Positions 58,637-64,000 of a stretch of 64,000 nucleotides of DNA are shown in pieces (position 1 is the stretch's first letter; every line of letters begins with the position of its first letter). The position numbers and the translations under genes were made by a program. Origin of the DNA: Theobroma cacao (lineage: Eukaryota > Streptophyta > Magnoliopsida > Malvales > Malvaceae). The stretch is taken from NCBI RefSeq assembly GCF_000208745.1, contig NC_030850.1, positions 12,813,736 to 12,877,735 of the forward strand, given 5' to 3'. Under the pieces are notes generated by a model that searched no databases, was not told the DNA's origin, and worked only from the letters and a program-made list of their open reading frames with translations.

Positions 58637-59900
58637 GGCGTCTCAGAAACTAGGGATTTCAGATAATTGAATTTGATTTCAGGGCTTTCTAATCGTTTCA
58701 GCGTCTGTCGTAAAGGAAGGTAATTGGGTCCTTTCGTGGCCGTGCATCAATTATTAATTTATATTTTATAATTCCAAATATCTTCACAGATAGACGGTGA
58801 AAGAATTTAAATTTTATAGACAATGGTAGAGTTGTCACCTACCTGTTAAGATATATTTCTTAAAAAAATTAATTAATTTGATAAAAATATGTCTCAATAT
58901 TTTAATTCGTTGTAAAATTTAAAACTCTACTAACTAACGACACATAAATATATTAATAATTATAGATTTATATTTTTTGAAAAAGAAAAATCAATAGGAA
59001 TAGTTTGGCAGGTATTATTTTTCACTTTTTGCTGTTAAAAAATAAAACACAAGCAAGATAACGTGCTTGATAAGAAAAGTAAACAATATTTGTTTTGAAG
59101 AATTATATAAAAACATAGTATAATTGTTTTATATAATAAAATGCATGATTTTATTCTTATAATTACCTTATTTATTTTTACACCTTATGTTACATTTTAA
59201 TTATTTATTCATTTTTAATCAATTATATTATATTTTTTATACTTTGTTTCCCTTCTATAATAACTTTTGAAGGAAAAAAAATAGTCAAAGTACCACACTG
59301 GTCCTTTTACTATATTGTTTTCGCCAATTTAATTTTTCTATTTAAAACTAATCAATTTAATCTATGTACTCTAACATTTTGTGCAACTGAATCCTCTTAT
59401 CTAATTCTTCTAGATAAACTGCTTAAGTCGCTGGCGCGGTATTGATGTGTAAAATAATGTTGACATGCTGTTAACAACATGTTAGACATAAAAAGTTTTT
59501 GGTAGAAAAAAAAGCTTCCCACTTTCCCTTTTTCTTTTTATTTCTTTTTTCTTGGCCATCACTCATCTTTTCTTTTTTTTTTTCCTTTTTTCTTCTTTTT
59601 CTCTCAGTTTATTTCTCTCTCTCTCTTCTTTTTTTGCTATCAACAACCTTCTCCTTGCTACACAAACTAGCCTCCTCTTCCTTTTTCCTTTTCTTTTTCT
59701 TTCTTCACTTTCTTCATTCTCTTCTTTTTTTTTTTCTTTTTCTTCTTCTCTTTTATGTTTAATAAATTATAATTAATCCAAGATGTAATATAGTAAAAAT
59801 TTTTAGCATACTAAGATCTCACCAAACTTTTTCATACCACTAAGAAATGCCTCATCAACTTTTTTAATCCATTACCTTTCTTTAGATTTTTTTTCTAAGC
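58637..59900. other. ESS2 promoter region, then AT-rich and CT-rich DNA
   Basis: 58637-58760 is likely the ESS2 5' UTR and promoter. 58760-59490 is AT-rich with no gene. 59500-59760 is a strongly polypyrimidine tract (C/T runs) whose apparent Phe/Leu/Ser-rich frames are composition artefacts. It may mark an end of the Harbinger-like element that follows. Confidence 0.5.
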
Positions 59901-59919
59901 CAAACTTGTCTCATATTGT

Positions 59920-60640
59920 ACTACATTCCTTCTTGTTGTACTAATGGATGACTCATTATTGGTAGCTTCGCTAAAGACATTGTCTCTTGAATGTTTTCCA
60001 AGTGAACATCATTATCAACTACATCATCAACATTCAACTTATTGAATGCTTGGGAGCTACCTTTGTTGCTAGAAATGTAGCTTCCTCTGTTCTCCACTAC
60101 AGCAACGGGTGACTTTACTTCTTCTTTAGTTGCCTTATACTTTGTCAATTGATCAAAGTGAAGGAAAGGCTTGTTTCTAAGTCTTGTAGCAACTTGGTGG
60201 CTTTACATTTCAATTCAAAATATTAATAAAAAGAAGAAAATTTGTTAACATCAATAAACAAGCAAATATTTTTTGTCACTCATATTCACTTACCTTAACT
60301 AATGTATTCCAAACATCAAGATCACATGTGATACGCTTGTTGACATCATACCAACCAAAGCTAGAAGCATAATGAACTAGCATGCCAGCAACTTCCTTGT
60401 ATTGTGTTTTCAACAATTTCATTATGGATTATATACGTGGATGCCCTTAATTTTGAAATTAAAGATATTTTCACCCATCCATTTCTCAAGTTGTTGTAAA
60501 TAACTAGCCTTAAAAGTCCCACTGTCTTTACTCCAACCTCCTTCATTCACAAGATCCATGCAACATTCAATTAAGATTGCATCTTCAACAAGAGTCCATT
60601 GATTGGTAGATCATTTGGTTGTCTTCCCCAATCATTGAGA
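59920..60640 (-). pseudogene. Myb/SANT-like protein of a PIF/Harbinger element
   Basis: Minus-strand pieces read FNFKIKGIHVYN, then SSLCFGWYDVNKRITCDLDVWNTLVK, then HKVATRLRNKPFLHFDQL and TKYKATKEEVKSPVA. This order (GFGWDD..K.V.....VWD, then K.FP.FD.L) is that of Myb/SANT-like proteins, the accessory DNA-binding protein encoded by PIF/Harbinger elements. Frames change between the pieces and stops intervene, so no product is expected. It lies in the same orientation as the transposase remnant next to it. Confidence 0.7.
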
Positions 60641-60954
60641 TGATGCACTTTCCATTTACAAGCAGAAAACGAGGTATAGAAAGATTATAATAACAAATAT
60701 ATAATATATAATAAGTAAATGAAAAATTATTTTTGATAAAATAGGAGAAAAGGAATCTAAACAAAAATAATAAAGATCAAATAAAAATATGTCTCAACCC
60801 ATTGGAATCAATAAAGGAAAGTTTGAGTTGTAACAAATAAATGTATCATTACATGATGTTACAAGATAAATATAAAAAAACAATCAAGGCAAGTTTTAGT
60901 TGTAACAAATAAAGCATACAAAGATTATTGAATCAAATACAAAAATTAAGTTTG

Positions 60955-62330
60955 TTTTCTAGAAGCTAGCCAATCATTCCATATTTGTGTGCCAAGTTTA
61001 TTTCTCCAAGTAGTCCAAGCATTTGAAGTCTTATTAATCTATTGAATGATATCTGCATATTTCATTGCTTATGAATGATTCCACGTATCCTTTATCCATT
61101 TTAGCCTCAAGTGGATCACATTTCATCTTCTTCATAATGTGATTTTGTAACAAAGCACAAGCAGAGATAATTATGCATATTGTTTTCATTGGATACCAAG
61201 ATCTCTCCCTAAGTATTGCTTATCTCATTTTAAGGAATCCAAAACATCTCTAAATAATATTCCTATTACCAAAGTGTTTGTAATTAAACAATTCTTCTTT
61301 TGTTTGAAGAGTGTAATTTCGTCTCCACTCATTCAAATGATAACGTTGACCTTTATATGGAGTTAAAAATACCTCTATATTTGTGTACCTAAAATCATAT
61401 AAGTAGTAAAAATCTATACTAAAAAATTATTTTTAAATTCACCTTAAATTATATTAAGTAACATTTAAATCCTATAGTTAATAATTTCATTCACATTTTT
61501 GCGTTACCTTTGGAGACTTTCAACTCATTTATTATAACTATTGCATCTCGAAGAACCTTTCCATCCAAGTAAAAAATATATATGAACTACATATCTTGTG
61601 AACAAACCCTTAAAACATTTGTAGTAATTTCATTATTCCTTATTCTGTATTTAGGCTTATTAATGTCCAAGGCATTGACTTTAATAGAAGTCCATCTAAA
61701 GCACTTAACTAATTCTATAGTTTCCAATAGAATAATGACACAAACATTTAATTATTTAGTTGCATTTCTAATAAATGTGCAAGGGATTTTAGGTAAACTA
61801 TTTCCATCTTAAGCCCATTGAACTCAAGTATAGAGTCTAGCTTCTTTAATAATATTGCTTGCAACTTCAAAACAAATTTTAAAACAACACCAGATTGCCT
61901 ACTCATTGTCATACCAACTTCTAACAAATTCTCTATTTATGATCCTAATCTTTGCATGATAAAAGATGATGTAAATAAAGATAAACATCATATCTTCAAC
62001 ATTCATGTTTTTTATTGGTGAAAACCTATATCAATGCTTTAAAAGCATATTATACAAATTATAGAAGGTAGACCTATCAATTCTAATATGTTCAATGCAT
62101 GCCATATTAGAATCAAATACCATTCTTCGAAAATTCAATTTCTTGATAAAATGCCTAACTATTAGTCTTGATTTTAACGTTTTCTATTATTCATGTAAAT
62201 TTATTAATATCCTACAACCAAAACATTAATTATCACTATTATGTTATACATCATTATAGCTAATGCAAGAGCAATCACAATTGTTGCAATTTGTTCTTCA
62301 GAAAATTCTTTCATCATGTGAACTAACAAT
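60955..62330 (-). pseudogene. PIF/Harbinger DDE transposase, decayed
   Basis: On the minus strand the C-terminal half is clear: VFLTPYKGQRYHLNEWRR, LQTKEELFNYKHFGNRNII, a TAG, RCFGFLKMR, a stop, then AILRERSWYPMKTICIII and, near the end, AWTTWRNKLGTQIWNDW (60960-61020). Upstream, LSALDG and VLRVCS..M.FIYFLPGW-like pieces can be picked out between stops at about 61560-61700. These are landmarks of HARBI1-type plant transposases (DDE Tnp4). At least ten stops or shifts are present; some fall at expected Trp or Glu codons. The element ends were not resolved. Confidence 0.85.
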
Positions 62331-63167
62331 ATACAATGTAAAAATTAACTTAGTATACAAATTGGATGATGCAAGTAGTACATCAAGATACTGTATTTAA
62401 GGAGAGAGATTTCGTATTTAATTAGTCATTTCCCCTTCATTTTAAATGCGTTGGGAAATTGACATTTCAACCATCAATAAAAATGAAATTGTTGGTAACA
62501 TTGTTTAAGGTAATGAAGACGCCAACATTGTGGTAGATTGTCAAGTTAGTGACCCATAAGAAAAACACCATCGCTACTCCATGGGTTTTTATCTACTTGT
62601 AGCCTCATCCCATTTACTTTCATAATTTTTCTCATCATTAATACTATCTACTTTTCCCTTAAACTCTTTTGACTTTCTTATTCCTACTATGTTTTCTACT
62701 CTACGAGCAATTTGGTTAGTCCATACTTTTTTTTAATCACAAATGAAGTACATGTACATTAGATTGAATTGAAAGTCTATACAAAATTATTAAGTGACAT
62801 AGAGATTACGTAATTTCATAATTAAAATAATAAAACGTAAAAGTAACCTTATGAAATAAAATAGCATATATATATGAATCATTGATGCCCACCAATAATT
62901 GATACATAAATTAAGTATGTAAACATAAAATACTTTTTTTTTGGTTGTTAAGCAAACATAAATACTTAAATTAGGATTTAAAATACTTCAAATTAACTAA
63001 ATAACAACTATAAGTACTAATATAATATCTTACAGATACCATATATGGGTGAGCATATGTTTAGATATATTTTAGTGGCCATTATCACAATGCTCCTTTC
63101 TTGCTTTGTTGGTTGGAAAACTACATTGGCAAATATCACATTTGTATTTCGTTTTTGCTATTCTGTG
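62331..63167. other. Probable remainder of the Harbinger-like element and spacer
   Basis: No recognisable frame. AT-rich, with no terminal repeat that I can pair with the other side. Confidence 0.35.
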
Positions 63168-64000
63168 TGTCACGACCCGGAACTCCTTTCAAACCCGTGA
63201 CAACAGCCGCAGTGTCCCGATGGGCACTTATCTCTCGGAATGTCATCCGAAACCCCGCAAGGCTTAATATTAGTTTCTCATTTTTCCCGATGAGTAACTA
63301 TTGCCAAATATTATGTTCTAAAGGATTTTGAGCTATTTTCAACTTAAAACAGATAAAACGAAAATTTTGTCTCACAAGGGCATTTTAGTCATTTTTTTCC
63401 AAAAATCTCAAAATCAGTTAAAAATGTAGTATGCAAGTGGAAAACACATATTTCATAATCAAAAAATATTTTGGATGTCTAAAACAGTCGTTTAAAATGA
63501 AATTATGACTATTAGTATAAAATAAAAATATTGAAGAAAATATTTAATTTTCTCATAAAACAATATTTTAAGAACACTGCATAAATAATTTTTACAACGT
63601 AAAAGTACAATAAATTCATATATATTGTAATACAGATAATCAGAGTATAAAATTAAATTTGCAGTGACACGTGGGCCCACGAACGACTAAAAGTATCTAG
63701 AGAGATAAACTTACATATTTTGAGGATGCCAGTCCAATTGTAACCCTCGATGAAATGAGCTATCTACCGACTATCCTGAGCTTGAAATGGGTGGAAAGGA
63801 GGGTGGTGAGATTATATAATCCCAGTGAGTAAACAAATATCATTTAAAATATCTAAAAGCGAGTAAAAGGAGACTATTAAAACATTTCATTAAACTGTAA
63901 TTTATCATCTTTCGACTTATTTCAACAAAATGAAATCAATTTATTTAAATCAAGTAATCAGTATGGCTTATGAACTTCTTAAAACTTTAGCTCGTGCCGA
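63168..64000 (-). mobile_element. Gypsy-type LTR, partial (runs off window end)
   Basis: On the minus strand the LTR ends GGGTCGTGACA at 63168 and shares blocks with 13680-14174: the 'tttactcac...' block, 'ctcaccaccct', 'gggcccacgtg' and 'aaggcattt...'-type Tekay-like sequence near the terminus. No complement of a tRNA primer site lies to its left, so this is a solo or 3' LTR with the rest beyond the window. Confidence 0.7.

Noticed and set aside
59499..59776. Two open frames of 74-87 residues rich in Phe, Leu and Ser
   Set aside because: They run through a C/T-only tract; the hydrophobic look is a composition effect, not membrane helices.

Overview
The window looks like nuclear DNA of a flowering plant, and the gene types point to a eudicot. 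It is AT-rich and has a few intron-containing plant genes (BTB-NPH3, WNK kinase, plant mobile domain protein, TK1, ESS2) set in a large mass of nested, decayed transposons. I lean towards a Malvales-like tree, but that is only a guess. No tRNA, rRNA, CRISPR array or organelle insert was seen. One N is present at 8981.

Layout. 1-735 is part of a Gypsy-type LTR (minus). 1465-3749 holds one MITE-like and two hAT-like short elements, each with a visible target-site duplication. About 6015-6260 is a broken fragment resembling the C-terminus of the clock MYB protein LHY. 6293-22231 is a transposon nest. It contains a Harbinger-like non-autonomous element (copy A), an Ogre/Tat-like LTR that itself holds a 1.37-kb solo Copia LTR, a second Gypsy-type LTR with a leader remnant, and copy B of the Harbinger-like region, which is split by a full-length Copia element (15474-19893) and by a related TTA-flanked element (20156-21798). 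22345-23340 is a long-TIR element around a gene-like fragment. Next comes thymidine kinase (24207-25209). 25859-36540 is a 5'-truncated LINE interrupted by an 8.8-kb SIRE-like Copia element. 37180-37430 is a minisatellite and 37517-38319 another hAT-like element.

From 39462 the window is genic: a plant mobile domain (MAIN/MAIL1-like) gene (+), a BTB/POZ-NPH3 gene (-), a WNK11-type kinase (-) and an intronless ESS2/DGCR14 splicing-factor gene (-) with a degenerate copy of its 3' end about 0.6 kb downstream. 59920-62330 is a decayed PIF/Harbinger element with both Myb/SANT-like and DDE transposase remnants, and the window closes in another Gypsy-type LTR (63168 onward, minus).

The host genes show no sign of acting in one pathway: nucleotide salvage (TK1), silencing and meristem maintenance (PMD), light or auxin signalling adaptor (NPH3), WNK signalling, and splicing (ESS2). 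The most informative content is the insertion history. Two pre-insertion (empty) sites can be read from a paralogous copy, a LINE reading frame can be followed across a Copia insertion, and two Copia LTR families carry dense arrays of short near-palindromic motifs. I found no convincing new multi-gene system. All exon boundaries are from reading the sequence by eye.
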